Program-made: the position numbers and the translations under genes
From: an uncultured Methanobrevibacter sp.
GTDB lineage: Archaea; Methanobacteriota; Methanobacteria; Methanobacteriales; Methanobacteriaceae
NCBI RefSeq assembly: GCF_900314615.1
Contig: NZ_OMWA01000001.1
Coordinates: forward strand, 69,546-133,545
Direction: 5' to 3'
Length of the DNA: 64,000 nucleotides
The notes under the pieces: generated by a model
Seen by the model: only the letters and a program-made list of their open reading frames with translations
Databases searched by the model: none
What the model was told of the DNA's origin: nothing
Shown: piece by piece, positions 25,717-35,426 of the stretch
Layout: every line of letters starts with the position of its first letter
Numbering within the stretch: position 1 is the first letter of the stretch

Positions 25717-27723
25717 ATGGTTAATTTAATACTAAATCTCAAATCAATCCTTTTAAAATTAGGGTTTTTTGAGTATGCAAAAAGAATATTGATTTTTAGG
25801 GCTCTGTCAAAAAAATTAGGTAAATACAACTCTGATAATTTTTTTAAGAGATTGCATAATTTTTATGTTCCTTCTATAAAACAGACAAAAGGAAAACAAA
25901 TACAAAAATTATTTACAAAAATTAATATTAATATTCCAAAAGAAGGATTTATTTTCACATTAGACCCTTGGAAATGTTTATATAATGAAAATGGGACTAT
26001 AGGAAATATCACTATGGATTATAGTAAAATTTTAAATAATTCTATAGAAGATTTGAAATTAGCCTATAATTCTCAAAATGAATTTACATCAAATCAATTA
26101 GATACATTAAAAGCTTTTGAAATTTTAATTGACCGTGAAATTGAAGAATTGAAGTTATCTAACCGTGAAGATAAATATGAATATATAACTTATTTGAAAA
26201 ATATTAAATTTAAAAAAGCCGAATCATTTAAAGAGGCATTGCAAAGAATTCTATTTTTTAATCAAATTTTATGGCAAACAAATCATTCTTTAAACGGTGT
26301 GGGTAGACTTGATTTAATTTTAAATGATTTGTATGAAAAGGATAATATTAGTAAAAAAGAAGCAAATGAACTGATTAAAGATTTTATAATAAAAATTCAT
26401 AGTTATTATTATTACAAAAGTAATGAACTTGCAGGAGATACTGGTCAAATCATTGTTTTAGGGGGATTAAATGAAGATAATTTTTATTTTCATAATGATT
26501 TAACATATTTGTTCATTAATGCTTTAAAAGAACTTAACTTGCCAGATCCAAAAATAATTTTGAGATATTCTGATAAAACACCTGATGATTTGATGGAGCT
26601 TGCTGTTGAAACAATGGCTACTGGAATTGGTTCTCCATTATTGTCGAATGATGATGTTGTCATAAAAAATTTAATAAATTTTGGATATGAAAAAGAAGAT
26701 GCTTATAATTATGTTGTTTCTGCTTGTTGGGAACCTGCACCATTAGGTAAAGGTTTAGAATTAAATAATGTTACTTCTATTATCTTTTTGAAACCATTAA
26801 ATGCTTTATTAGATAATGAAGATTTATCAAAATATTCAAATTTTAATGAATTTTTTGATGAATATAAAATTTATTTAAAAAATTATCTCAATGAAATTTT
26901 AAATCAAATTAACAATTATGTTTGGGAAGAAGACCCTATTATTTCCTTATTCATTGAGAATAATAATAATGATGTATCTAAAGGCAGTGCAATTTATAAT
27001 AATTATGGATTAACTTCTGTATCATTATCAAATACTGTAAATAGTTTATATAATATCAAAAAATTAGTTTTTGATGATGAAAAATATTCCTTTGAAGAAT
27101 TAAATGAAAATCGAAAAGCAAATTTTCAAGATGAATTATTATTAAATGAACTTAAATCTCAAAAAAAATTTGGTATGGATGATTCAGAGATTATTAGATT
27201 AACTAATGAAGTTACTTGTTTTGTTGATGAGGTTTTCAATAGTAAAAAAACAAAATATGGGGGTAAATTTAAATTTGGATTAAGTGCGCCGAGTTATATA
27301 AGTGGATCTTTAGATATTCTAGCATCTTTAGACGGTAGAAAAAATTATGAACCTTTTAATGTGCATATTTCTTTAGATGATAATAAAGATTACATAGAAA
27401 TCATGCATTTTGCATCTAAACTTGATTATACTAATCATAAATTCAATGGGAATGTTGTGGATTTTATGGTTGCTCCAGATTTCATTGAGAAAAACTTCAA
27501 AAAATTTTTAGATTTTCTTAAAATGAGTTTAAATATGGGTGTTTTTCAGATGCAGCTTAATGTAGTTTCATCAAAAATTCTAATCGATGCACAAAAGCAT
27601 CCAGATAGATATCCTAATTTAATTGTTCGTGTTTGGGGATTTAGTTCTTATTTTAAGGATTTGCCTATTGAATATCAAAACATACTAATTAAACGAGCAT
27701 GTGATAATGAAAACTTAAATTGA
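25717..27723 (+). CDS. Glycyl radical enzyme (dehydratase/decarboxylase-like), unknown substrate
   Basis: 668 residues, shorter than the usual 780-850. The thiyl cysteine is C337 in VVSACWEPAPLG; the Glu two residues on resembles the CxEP motif of glycyl radical dehydratases rather than the CC of pyruvate formate-lyase. The radical glycine is G641 in LIVRVWGFSSYF, close to the C-terminus, preceded by QLNVVSSKILIDAQKHPDRY, so both catalytic elements are present. The N-terminal part is shortened and divergent. Its position in a surface-sugar locus suggests a sugar or sugar-linked substrate, which is inference. The next gene starts directly at its stop. Confidence 0.85.
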   Translation: MVNLILNLKSILLKLGFFEYAKRILIFRALSKKLGKYNSDNFFKRLHNFYVPSIKQTKGKQIQKLFTKININIPKEGFIFTLDPWKCLYNENGTIGNITMDYSKILNNSIEDLKLAYNSQNEFTSNQLDTLKAFEILIDREIEELKLSNREDKYEYITYLKNIKFKKAESFKEALQRILFFNQILWQTNHSLNGVGRLDLILNDLYEKDNISKKEANELIKDFIIKIHSYYYYKSNELAGDTGQIIVLGGLNEDNFYFHNDLTYLFINALKELNLPDPKIILRYSDKTPDDLMELAVETMATGIGSPLLSNDDVVIKNLINFGYEKEDAYNYVVSACWEPAPLGKGLELNNVTSIIFLKPLNALLDNEDLSKYSNFNEFFDEYKIYLKNYLNEILNQINNYVWEEDPIISLFIENNNNDVSKGSAIYNNYGLTSVSLSNTVNSLYNIKKLVFDDEKYSFEELNENRKANFQDELLLNELKSQKKFGMDDSEIIRLTNEVTCFVDEVFNSKKTKYGGKFKFGLSAPSYISGSLDILASLDGRKNYEPFNVHISLDDNKDYIEIMHFASKLDYTNHKFNGNVVDFMVAPDFIEKNFKKFLDFLKMSLNMGVFQMQLNVVSSKILIDAQKHPDRYPNLIVRVWGFSSYFKDLPIEYQNILIKRACDNENLN

Positions 27724-28686
27724 ATGATGGTGATTATTATAAATATTGAAAGATTTATGTTAAAATTCATAGATACTGTGTATCCAAAAGTTAATGAACG
27801 AATTTCATTTACAAATAATTATGTATTTGAAAATAGGTCTAATAATAAAGATTCTCTATGTATAATTTTAGCAGGATACAAAGAATTTTTATGGGATAAT
27901 ATTTTTGATAGAATTTATAGATTTTCTGAAGATACTATTGATATATGTATTGTTTCATCAGGTTTGTATAGTGAAAAATTAAGTAAAATAGCAGAAGAAT
28001 ATGGATGGTCTTACATTTCTACAAAAAGAAATTCGATTACACAAGCTCAGAATACTGCAATAAAATTGTTCCCAAAGGCTAATTATATTTATAAACTTGA
28101 TGAAGATATTTTTATAACTAAAAATTTCTTTAAAACTTTAAAAAATACTTATGAATATGTTCAAAACGAAGGGGAGTATGATGTAGGTTTTGTTGCTCCA
28201 ATTTTACCTATAAATGGGTATTCTCATGTTGTATTATTAAAAAGATTAAATTTAATAAATTATTATGATAAACATTTTGAAAAGGTGAAATATGCTACTG
28301 GTGATCATAGAATGATAGAGAATAATCCTGATGTTGCAAAATTTATGTGGGGTGATGGAAAAAATGCAATGATTCCCCATATTGATGATATAAATGAGAT
28401 GTTACAAAATTCACCATTATCTTATTCTGCAGTACCAATAAGATTTAGTATTGGGGCGATTTTATTTCATAGAAACTTATGGGAAAATATGAAGTATTTT
28501 AAAGTAAGGTTAGGAATTGGATTAGGATTAGATGAAAGACAGATTTGTACATATTGTATGATTAATTCAAAAGCAATGATTGTATCTGAAAATAGTTGCG
28601 TCGGGCATTTAGGATTTCAAAAACAAAATGAAGATATGAAAAATTATTATCTCAATAATCCTCAAAGATTTGAAATAAAAGATTGA
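27724..28686 (+). CDS. Putative GT-A-fold glycosyltransferase
   Basis: 320 residues. SLCIILAGYKEFLW is a first strand, QAQNTAIKLF and YIYKLDEDIFI (a DxD-like metal site near residue 130) suggest a GT-A fold, and HRNLWENMKYF lies in the acceptor half. The family is not named with certainty. It abuts the glycyl radical enzyme gene. The start is uncertain: GGTGATT at 27731 would suit a TTG or the ATG at 27757 better than the ATG at 27724. Confidence 0.65.
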   Translation: MMVIIINIERFMLKFIDTVYPKVNERISFTNNYVFENRSNNKDSLCIILAGYKEFLWDNIFDRIYRFSEDTIDICIVSSGLYSEKLSKIAEEYGWSYISTKRNSITQAQNTAIKLFPKANYIYKLDEDIFITKNFFKTLKNTYEYVQNEGEYDVGFVAPILPINGYSHVVLLKRLNLINYYDKHFEKVKYATGDHRMIENNPDVAKFMWGDGKNAMIPHIDDINEMLQNSPLSYSAVPIRFSIGAILFHRNLWENMKYFKVRLGIGLGLDERQICTYCMINSKAMIVSENSCVGHLGFQKQNEDMKNYYLNNPQRFEIKD

Positions 28687-28926
28687 ATTAATTCATTGTT
28701 TATTAAAATATAAAATTATGGAGAAAATAATTCGTATTAGAGAAAATTTAATAATGAATGAGAATGTATATAGTAAAAACTTTTAAATATTATAAAAAAA
28801 CATTAAAATGAGGATGTAAAAAATTTAACTAAAGGTTTTTAAACTTATTTTTTTTTTAGTTAATGCATAAAATTAAATTATATTAATAATATATTAGGAT
28901 ATAATGAATTTAATTAGGTTTTTGCT

Positions 28927-29961
28927 ATGATTTTTGATGTTGAAAGTAATAAATCAAATGTTACATCTACATTCATTATTGCTGAAATTGGTGTTAATCA
29001 TAACGGTAGTGTTGACCTTGCTCGAAAAATGATTAAATCAGCTAGTGATTGTGGTGTTGATGCTGTTAAATTTCAAACTTTTGTAAGTGAAGATTTAGTT
29101 AGCAAAAATGCGAAAACTGCAGACTATCAAGAGAAAAATACTAATGAAAATTCTCAACTTGAAATGCTTAAAAAATTGGAATTGTCCTATGATGATTTTT
29201 TTGATTTAAAAAAATATGCCGAGGAATGTGGTGTTGTTTTTTTATCTTCTCCTTTTGATATTAAAAGTGTAGATTTATTGGAAAAATTAAATGTTTCTCT
29301 TTATAAATTAGGTTCTGGCGAATTAAATAATTTTGAATTAATTGATTATGTTTTAAAAACTAATAAACCTTTAATTTTATCAACAGGTATGGCAACTTTA
29401 GATGAAATTAGAGAAACATATGATTATATCTCAAATAAACAGAATTTGATAATTTTACATTGTATAACAGGATATCCAACTTCATTTGAGGAAGCAAATC
29501 TTAATTTTATCAAAACCCTTCAAAAAGAATTGGACGTGCCTATTGGATTTTCAGACCATTCTCCAGGTATTGAACTTCCAATTGCAGCTGTTGCATTAGG
29601 TGCATGTGTTGTTGAAAAACATTTTACTTTAGATAAAACTCTTGAAGGGCCTGACCATAAGGCATCTTTAAATCCAGAAGAGTTTAAAGCTATGGTAAGT
29701 GCTATTAGAAATGTAGAAGTGGCTATGGGAGATGGGATTAGAAAATTCTCCGAAAATGAAAATGAAATTAAAAAAGTTGCAAGAAAAAGCATTATTTTAA
29801 ATAATGACATTAAAAAAGGAACAGTGCTGGAAAAAGAAATGCTAGTAATAAAACGCCCAGGTACTGGCATTGCACCTAAATTTATTAATGAAATCATTGG
29901 TAAATCTGTAAATAAAGATTTAAAATCCAATGATGTTTTAAAATGGGAAGATTTGGAATAA
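28927..29961 (+). CDS. neuB: Sialic/legionaminic acid synthase (NeuB family)
   Basis: 344 residues: a TIM-barrel NeuB domain (FIIAEIGVNHNGSVDLARKM, DAVKFQTF, STGMATLDEI, GFSDHSPG) and a C-terminal SAF domain (RKSIILNNDIKKGTVLEKEM). It condenses phosphoenolpyruvate with a mannosamine-type sugar to a nonulosonic acid. NeuB and LegI cannot be separated by eye, but the dehydratase and aminotransferase genes at the end of the operon favour a legionaminic-acid-like product. It starts a tight plus-strand operon. Confidence 0.93.
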   Translation: MIFDVESNKSNVTSTFIIAEIGVNHNGSVDLARKMIKSASDCGVDAVKFQTFVSEDLVSKNAKTADYQEKNTNENSQLEMLKKLELSYDDFFDLKKYAEECGVVFLSSPFDIKSVDLLEKLNVSLYKLGSGELNNFELIDYVLKTNKPLILSTGMATLDEIRETYDYISNKQNLIILHCITGYPTSFEEANLNFIKTLQKELDVPIGFSDHSPGIELPIAAVALGACVVEKHFTLDKTLEGPDHKASLNPEEFKAMVSAIRNVEVAMGDGIRKFSENENEIKKVARKSIILNNDIKKGTVLEKEMLVIKRPGTGIAPKFINEIIGKSVNKDLKSNDVLKWEDLE

Positions 29962-29963
29962 TT

Positions 29964-31097
29964 ATGTTAAAAAAAGTTTTATATATTACTGGGACAAGAG
30001 CAGATTATGGTTTAATGCATAATACTTTAGAATTATTGGATAAAGATGATGATATTCATTTAGATGTTGCAGTAACAGGCATGCATTTAATGGAAGAGTT
30101 TGGATATTCATTAAATGAAATTAAAAAGGATAATTTTATGTTGCATGTCATTAATCAAACCTTCTTAAAAGATAATGAGCAATCAATGTCTGAGTTTATA
30201 GGAAATTTAATTGTTGATTTAACTAAATTAATGGTAGATTTAAATCCGGATATTGTGTTGCTATTGGGTGATAGGGGTGAGATGTTAGCTGGAGCTATTG
30301 TGGCATCTTATTTGCAAATTCCAGTTGCACATATTCATGGAGGTGATGTTTCATCTACTGTAGATGATTCTGCACGTCATGCTATAACAAAATTATCTAA
30401 TATTCATTTTCCAGCAACTGAAAAAAGTGCATCAAGAATAAAGCAAATGGGTGAAAATCCAGAAAATATTTTTGTTGTTGGAGCTCCAGGTTTAGATTCT
30501 ATAATAAAACTTAAAGATAACATTGATGAAAATTACTTAAAAGAAAAATATAATATCAAAAAAGATTTTGTTTTAGTTTTACAGCATCCAGTAAGTCTTG
30601 AAGTTGAAGATTCAGCATATCAAATCAAACAAACTTTAGATGCGGTTACTGCTACTGATTATCAAGTTTTATTAGTTTTTCCTAATGCTGATGCCGGTGG
30701 AAGGGCAATGATTGAGGTAATTAACCAATATGATGTGGACGCATATAAGAATATTTCTCATGATGATTTTATAGGTCTTTTAGGATTGTCTAGTGCATTA
30801 ATTGGAAATTCTAGCAGTGGGATTATAGAGTCATCTTCATTTAAATTGCCTGTAATAAATATTGGAACAAGACAATCCGGACGTGAAAAAGCAGAAAATG
30901 TAATAGATGTTGATTATGACTCAAATGAAATACTTCAAGCAGTAAATTATATTAAATCTGAAGAATATCAAAACAAGTTGGAAAGCTGTAAAAATCCTTA
31001 CGGTGAAGGTAAAGCGGGAGAACTAATTTGCAAGATTTTAAAAAAAATTGAAATTAATAACGATTTATTAAATAAAAAATTTATTGAACTAGAGTGA
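29964..31097 (+). CDS. neuC: UDP-N-acetylglucosamine 2-epimerase, hydrolysing (NeuC/LegG)
   Basis: 377 residues from the ATG at 29964, just after the neuB stop. YITGTRADYGLMHNTLELL is the family N-terminus, LLLGDRGEMLAGA and HIHGGDVSSTVDDSARHAI the middle, and GNSSSGIIESSSFKLPVINI the UDP site. It releases UDP and gives ManNAc or 2,4-diacetamido-mannose for the synthase. The order synthase then epimerase with nearly touching genes is normal for sialic-acid-type loci. Confidence 0.92.
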   Translation: MLKKVLYITGTRADYGLMHNTLELLDKDDDIHLDVAVTGMHLMEEFGYSLNEIKKDNFMLHVINQTFLKDNEQSMSEFIGNLIVDLTKLMVDLNPDIVLLLGDRGEMLAGAIVASYLQIPVAHIHGGDVSSTVDDSARHAITKLSNIHFPATEKSASRIKQMGENPENIFVVGAPGLDSIIKLKDNIDENYLKEKYNIKKDFVLVLQHPVSLEVEDSAYQIKQTLDAVTATDYQVLLVFPNADAGGRAMIEVINQYDVDAYKNISHDDFIGLLGLSSALIGNSSSGIIESSSFKLPVINIGTRQSGREKAENVIDVDYDSNEILQAVNYIKSEEYQNKLESCKNPYGEGKAGELICKILKKIEINNDLLNKKFIELE

Positions 31098-31102
31098 ATA
31101 TT

Positions 31103-32110
31103 ATGGACGTAGGAGTAATTGGTTTAGGATCAATGGGAAAAAGACGAATTAGATTAATTAAAGATAATTTTCCTGAGATAAATGTAGTTGGTATTGATAA
31201 TAATCTTGAAAGGTGTGATGAAGTGAAATCATTGTTTGGAATTCCAGTATGCAATGATTCTGCAGAATTCTTTAATAATTATAACTTTGATGCAGTTTTT
31301 ATATCAACCCCTCCATTAACTCACTCAAATATTATTAATCAAGCTTTAAAATCTAATTTAAATGTTTTCACTGAAATTAATTTGGTGAGTGATGGGTATG
31401 ATGAAAATATAAAATTATCTTCACAAAATGAACTTATTTTATTCTTATCTTCCACACAGCTTTATAGAAAAGAAATTAATTACATTGATTCTGAAGTTAA
31501 AAAATCTGATAAAATTACTAATTATATTTATCATATTGGTAATTATCTTCCAGACTGGCATCCTTGGGAAAGTTATAAGAACTTTTTTGTTGGCGATAAA
31601 AAAACTAATGGCTGTAGAGAAATTTTAGCTATTGAGTTGCCTTGGATTATTAATGTGTTTGGTGAAATTGAAAAAGTTCATGTTTCAAAAAATAAAATTA
31701 CTGATTTGGAAATCGATTATCCGGATAGTTTCTTTATTAATATTATCCATAAAAATGGCAGTCGAGGTGTTTTAATTGTTGATTTAGCATCACGTAAAGC
31801 TGTTAGGAATTTGGAAATTATTAATGAGGATATTTACTTATCATGGGATGGGACTCCTCATGGTTTTGAAGAATTTGATCTTGAATTAAATGAAATGAAA
31901 AAATTGAATTTATATGAAGAAATTTCTAAAGAAAATGATTATAATCAAACAATTATTGAAAATGCTTATTTGGAAGAAATTAAAGATTTTTTCAAGGTTT
32001 TATCTGGGGATGTCAAAAAAGGATTGCACTCTTTTGAGGAAGACAAATATATTTTAGATATTATTGATAAAATTGAAGAAATTTCTGATGATGAAGTTTT
32101 TGAGGTTTAA
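31103..32110 (+). CDS. Gfo/Idh/MocA oxidoreductase, copy 1
   Basis: 335 residues from the ATG at 31103 behind AGAGTGA; a GTG at 31094 is the alternative. The NAD-binding VGVIGLGSMGKRRIRLI and FISTPPLTHSNII mark the family, which oxidises or reduces sugar carbons. It overlaps nothing but follows neuC by 5 bases. A related gene starts 1 base after its stop. A role like PtmF (nonulosonic acid precursor or GDP-sugar formation) is possible. Confidence 0.8.
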   Translation: MDVGVIGLGSMGKRRIRLIKDNFPEINVVGIDNNLERCDEVKSLFGIPVCNDSAEFFNNYNFDAVFISTPPLTHSNIINQALKSNLNVFTEINLVSDGYDENIKLSSQNELILFLSSTQLYRKEINYIDSEVKKSDKITNYIYHIGNYLPDWHPWESYKNFFVGDKKTNGCREILAIELPWIINVFGEIEKVHVSKNKITDLEIDYPDSFFINIIHKNGSRGVLIVDLASRKAVRNLEIINEDIYLSWDGTPHGFEEFDLELNEMKKLNLYEEISKENDYNQTIIENAYLEEIKDFFKVLSGDVKKGLHSFEEDKYILDIIDKIEEISDDEVFEV

Positions 32111-32111
32111 T

Positions 32112-33047
32112 ATGATTGATTTAAAGATTTGTTTTATTGGAATTGGATCAATTGCTAAACGACATATTTTTAATATTAAAAACTATTTAAATAGTGACTT
32201 TAATTGTCAGATTGATGCATATAGGAGCAGTAACTCTTTATTGTCTGAAGATATTTCTCAGTACATAACTAATGAATATCACTGCTATGGGGATGTTCCG
32301 AAAGATTATGATGCAATTTTCATTACAAATCCTACAAAACTCCATTATGAAACGTTAAAACTATTTAAAGATAACTCTGATAACTTTTTTATAGAAAAAC
32401 CTATTGTTTATTCTAATGATTTGGATAAAAATTTTGATGAGTTTGAATCAAAGACATGTTATGTTGCATGCCCTTTAAGACATGGGAGTGTAATTCAATA
32501 TCTTAAAGAACATCTTGATTTATCTCAGGTAAATAGTGTTAGATCAATCTGTTCCACTTATCTTCCGGAATGGCATCCTGGAGAGGATTACAGAAAATCT
32601 TACAGTGCTAAAAAGGAATTGGGTGGTGGAGTAAGCATTGATTTAATTCATGAATGGGATTATTTAACTTACGTATTTGGAATGCCTGATTCTGTAGTAG
32701 GTGTTTTAGATAAAGTATCCAGTTTAGAAATCGACACGGAAGACATTGCAATTTACATGGCAAAATATGAGAATATGCTTATAGAATTACATTTGGATTA
32801 TTTTGGAAGATTTCCAATAAGAGAATTAATGATTTTTAAAGAAGATGAAACTATTATTGGAGATATTTACAATAATAAAGTTATTTTTAAAAATGGAGAT
32901 AAAATCATTGATTTTAACGAACAACGCAATGATTATCAGGTTGAAGAATTAAAATATTTCTTTAAATTGATTACTGAAAATATGGGTAATATTAATGATA
33001 TTGAAAATGCATTGAAAGTTATGAAATTAGCTGGTGGAAAATTATGA
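32112..33047 (+). CDS. Gfo/Idh/MocA oxidoreductase, copy 2
   Basis: 311 residues from the ATG at 32112 (GAGG in the end of the previous gene); an earlier in-frame start lies inside that gene. ICFIGIGSIAKRHIFNI is the dinucleotide motif, FITNPTKLHYE the next strand, and GGGVSIDLIHEWDYL the catalytic helix with its His. It is related to copy 1 but diverged (both have LPxWHPxExYR/K in the same place), so they look like an old tandem duplication with separate roles. Confidence 0.8.
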   Translation: MIDLKICFIGIGSIAKRHIFNIKNYLNSDFNCQIDAYRSSNSLLSEDISQYITNEYHCYGDVPKDYDAIFITNPTKLHYETLKLFKDNSDNFFIEKPIVYSNDLDKNFDEFESKTCYVACPLRHGSVIQYLKEHLDLSQVNSVRSICSTYLPEWHPGEDYRKSYSAKKELGGGVSIDLIHEWDYLTYVFGMPDSVVGVLDKVSSLEIDTEDIAIYMAKYENMLIELHLDYFGRFPIRELMIFKEDETIIGDIYNNKVIFKNGDKIIDFNEQRNDYQVEELKYFFKLITENMGNINDIENALKVMKLAGGKL

Positions 33048-33784
33048 AATTATTGTTTACAATTTGTGGGAGAGCAGGGTCTAAAGGAATTAAAAATAAA
33101 AATGTTAAAAACTTTTTAGATAAGCCTTTAGCATTATATTCATTATCTGTAATTGATTTATACTTAAAAGATTCAAAATATGATGCAGATATTGTTGTAA
33201 ATACTGACAGTGAAGATTTGATTAATATATTTAATGATAATGATGTTCATCCGGTACAAATAATTGAAAGAACCTCTGATTTGGCAGGAGATAATGTTGC
33301 TAAAGTGGATGTTATTCAAAATTGTTTAGAGATAATGGAAGAAAAAAATGGCATTTATGATTTAGTAATTGATTTGGATATTACTTCTCCTCTTAGGACA
33401 GTAAAAGATTTGGATGATATGGTTGAAAAGAAATTAAATACGGATTATGATTTGATTTTTTCTGTGACTGATTCTAGAAGAAATCCCTATTTTAACATGG
33501 TTATGGAAACCGAACATGGATATGATAGAGTGATTAAGTCTAATTTTAATACACGACAAGAGGCGCCAGTGATTTATGATATGAATGCATCTATTTATGT
33601 TTACTCTAGAGAATTCTTACAAAGAAAAGTGGGATTATTTGATGGAAAATGTGGAATTCATAAGATGTTTGACACTGGGGTATTGGATTTGGACCATGAA
33701 AATGACATGTTTTTAATGGAAGTTATTGCAAAATATCTTTTTGAAAATAATGAAGAGTTTGCTAAAGTTTACAATAATATTTAG
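33044..33784 (+). CDS. neuA: CMP-nonulosonate synthetase (NeuA/LegF family)
   Basis: 246 residues. LFTICGRAGSKGIKNKNVKN is the CTP loop of acylneuraminate cytidylyltransferases; DLVIDLDITSPLRTVKDLDD and FSVTDSRRNPYFNMV contact the sugar acid. It activates the nonulosonic acid as CMP-sugar. Its ATG overlaps the preceding stop (ATGA). The transferase that uses the product may be the GT52-like gene at 37233. Confidence 0.92.
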   Translation: MKLLFTICGRAGSKGIKNKNVKNFLDKPLALYSLSVIDLYLKDSKYDADIVVNTDSEDLINIFNDNDVHPVQIIERTSDLAGDNVAKVDVIQNCLEIMEEKNGIYDLVIDLDITSPLRTVKDLDDMVEKKLNTDYDLIFSVTDSRRNPYFNMVMETEHGYDRVIKSNFNTRQEAPVIYDMNASIYVYSREFLQRKVGLFDGKCGIHKMFDTGVLDLDHENDMFLMEVIAKYLFENNEEFAKVYNNI

Positions 33785-33792
33785 GTGAAATT

Positions 33793-34194
33793 ATGAGTGA
33801 AGATAGATTTGATGGCTGGAAAGCTCCTGAAATAAAAGAATGTGAATTAACTAAGTATAATTGGTTGGTTCAAAACAAAGACAATTTGGAATTAGGTTAC
33901 AAGACTGATATTGGTGCATTTACATATATTAATGCAAAAAATCATGTTGTAATTGAAGATTATGTTCAAATTGGATCTCACTGTTCCATTTATTCAATAT
34001 CTACTATTGATGATAAGGAAGGGGAAGTAATCTTAAAAGAAAACTGCAGAATCGGAACTCATTCAGTAGTGATGCCTGGAGTTACTGTGGGTAAAAATTC
34101 CATTATTGGTGCTTTTAGTTTTGTAACTGAAGATATTCCTGATAATGTTGTTGCTTTCGGCGTTCCGGCTAAAGTAGTGAGAAAAATTGATTAA
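33793..34194 (+). CDS. Hexapeptide-repeat acetyltransferase
   Basis: 133 residues of left-handed beta-helix: VIEDYVQIGSHCSIYS, VILKENCRIGTHSVVMPGV, VGKNSIIGAFSFV, ending VAFGVPAKVVRKID. It transfers acetyl from acetyl-CoA to a sugar. In the pathway it may be the N-acetyltransferase of the 4-amino sugar (LegH/PglD role), but it lacks the N-terminal domain of those enzymes and is closer to O-acetyltransferases. Confidence 0.82.
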   Translation: MSEDRFDGWKAPEIKECELTKYNWLVQNKDNLELGYKTDIGAFTYINAKNHVVIEDYVQIGSHCSIYSISTIDDKEGEVILKENCRIGTHSVVMPGVTVGKNSIIGAFSFVTEDIPDNVVAFGVPAKVVRKID

Positions 34195-34302
34195 TTGGAA
34201 AATTATTTATAATAATTTATATATATTTATTAGTGATTATTTGATTTAAATTTAAAATTCATTGAATTTAAAAGTTATTTTTAGTTTATGTAGGTAGATA
34301 AG

Positions 34303-35418
34303 ATGAATGTCCCATTATTTGAAATTTATAATGATGAAGAAGATGTTAAACTAGTTTCCGAACAAATTGCTTCAGGTAAATTTTGGGCTGTTGGCTCAAA
34401 GGTTACTGAATTTGAAGACATGATTGCTGATTATATTGGGACAAAACATGCGATAACATTTAATTCAGGCACTTCTGCTTTACACGCTGCTTTACTGGCT
34501 CATGGAATTGGAAAAGGTGACGAGGTCATTGTTCCGTCATTTACATTTATTGCTACTGTAAATTCTCCATTGTTTGTAGGAGCAAAACCTATATTTGCAG
34601 ATATTGAAGAAGAGACTTTAGGATTAAATCCGGAATTAGTTGAAGAAAAAATTACAAAAAATACTAAAGCTATTATTCCGGTTCACTATGGTGGATGTCC
34701 ATGTAAAATTAAAGAATTAACGGATATTGCTGAAGATAATAATTTAGTACTAATTGAAGATGCTGCAGAAGCTTTTGGTGCTTCTGTTGATGGAAAAAAT
34801 ATTGGTACTTTCGGTGATTCAAATATTTTAAGTTTCTGTCAAAATAAGATTATAACAACTGGTGAAGGTGGAGCGATTGTCACAGATTCTGATGAAATTT
34901 ATGAAAAATTAAAATTGATTAGGTCTCACGGAAGATTGGAAAGTGGGGACTATTTCTCAACTGTAGGATTATTTGATTATATTGAACTTGGTTTTAACTG
35001 GAGAATGTCAAATTTAACTGCAACTTTGGGAATTTCACAAATTAAAAAGGCGGATAAAATCATTGAAATGAGAAAAAATAATGTTGGATATCTTTCTAAA
35101 AGAATATTGGAAGAAACAGATGAAATAACTATTCCTGAAGTTCCGCAAGGTTATAATCATGTTTATCAATTATTCTCAGTTTTAGCAAATAAAAGGGATG
35201 AATTAATAGATTACTTGTCAGATAATGGAATATCATCTAAAATTTACTTTGATCCTGTTCACAAATCTGAATTTTATAAAAACAGATTAAAATATGATGA
35301 TGTATTGCCTGTTACTGAGAAAATGCATGAAAAAACAATTACTCTGCCTATGTTTCCTACATTAACAACTGAGCAAATGGATTATATGGCTGATACTATT
35401 GGAAAATTCTATAAATAG
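34303..35418 (+). CDS. DegT/DnrJ/EryC1 sugar aminotransferase (LegC-like)
   Basis: 371 residues, PLP-dependent. ITFNSGTSALHAALLA binds the cofactor phosphate, IEDAAEAFGAS is the Asp strand, and the Schiff-base lysine is in SFCQNKIITTGEGGAIV. It aminates a 4-keto sugar nucleotide, the product of the neighbouring dehydratase. A 108-bp A+T-rich spacer before it could hold an internal promoter. AGGTAGAT precedes the ATG. Confidence 0.9.
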   Translation: MNVPLFEIYNDEEDVKLVSEQIASGKFWAVGSKVTEFEDMIADYIGTKHAITFNSGTSALHAALLAHGIGKGDEVIVPSFTFIATVNSPLFVGAKPIFADIEEETLGLNPELVEEKITKNTKAIIPVHYGGCPCKIKELTDIAEDNNLVLIEDAAEAFGASVDGKNIGTFGDSNILSFCQNKIITTGEGGAIVTDSDEIYEKLKLIRSHGRLESGDYFSTVGLFDYIELGFNWRMSNLTATLGISQIKKADKIIEMRKNNVGYLSKRILEETDEITIPEVPQGYNHVYQLFSVLANKRDELIDYLSDNGISSKIYFDPVHKSEFYKNRLKYDDVLPVTEKMHEKTITLPMFPTLTTEQMDYMADTIGKFYK

Positions 35419-35426
35419 GTGATTTT

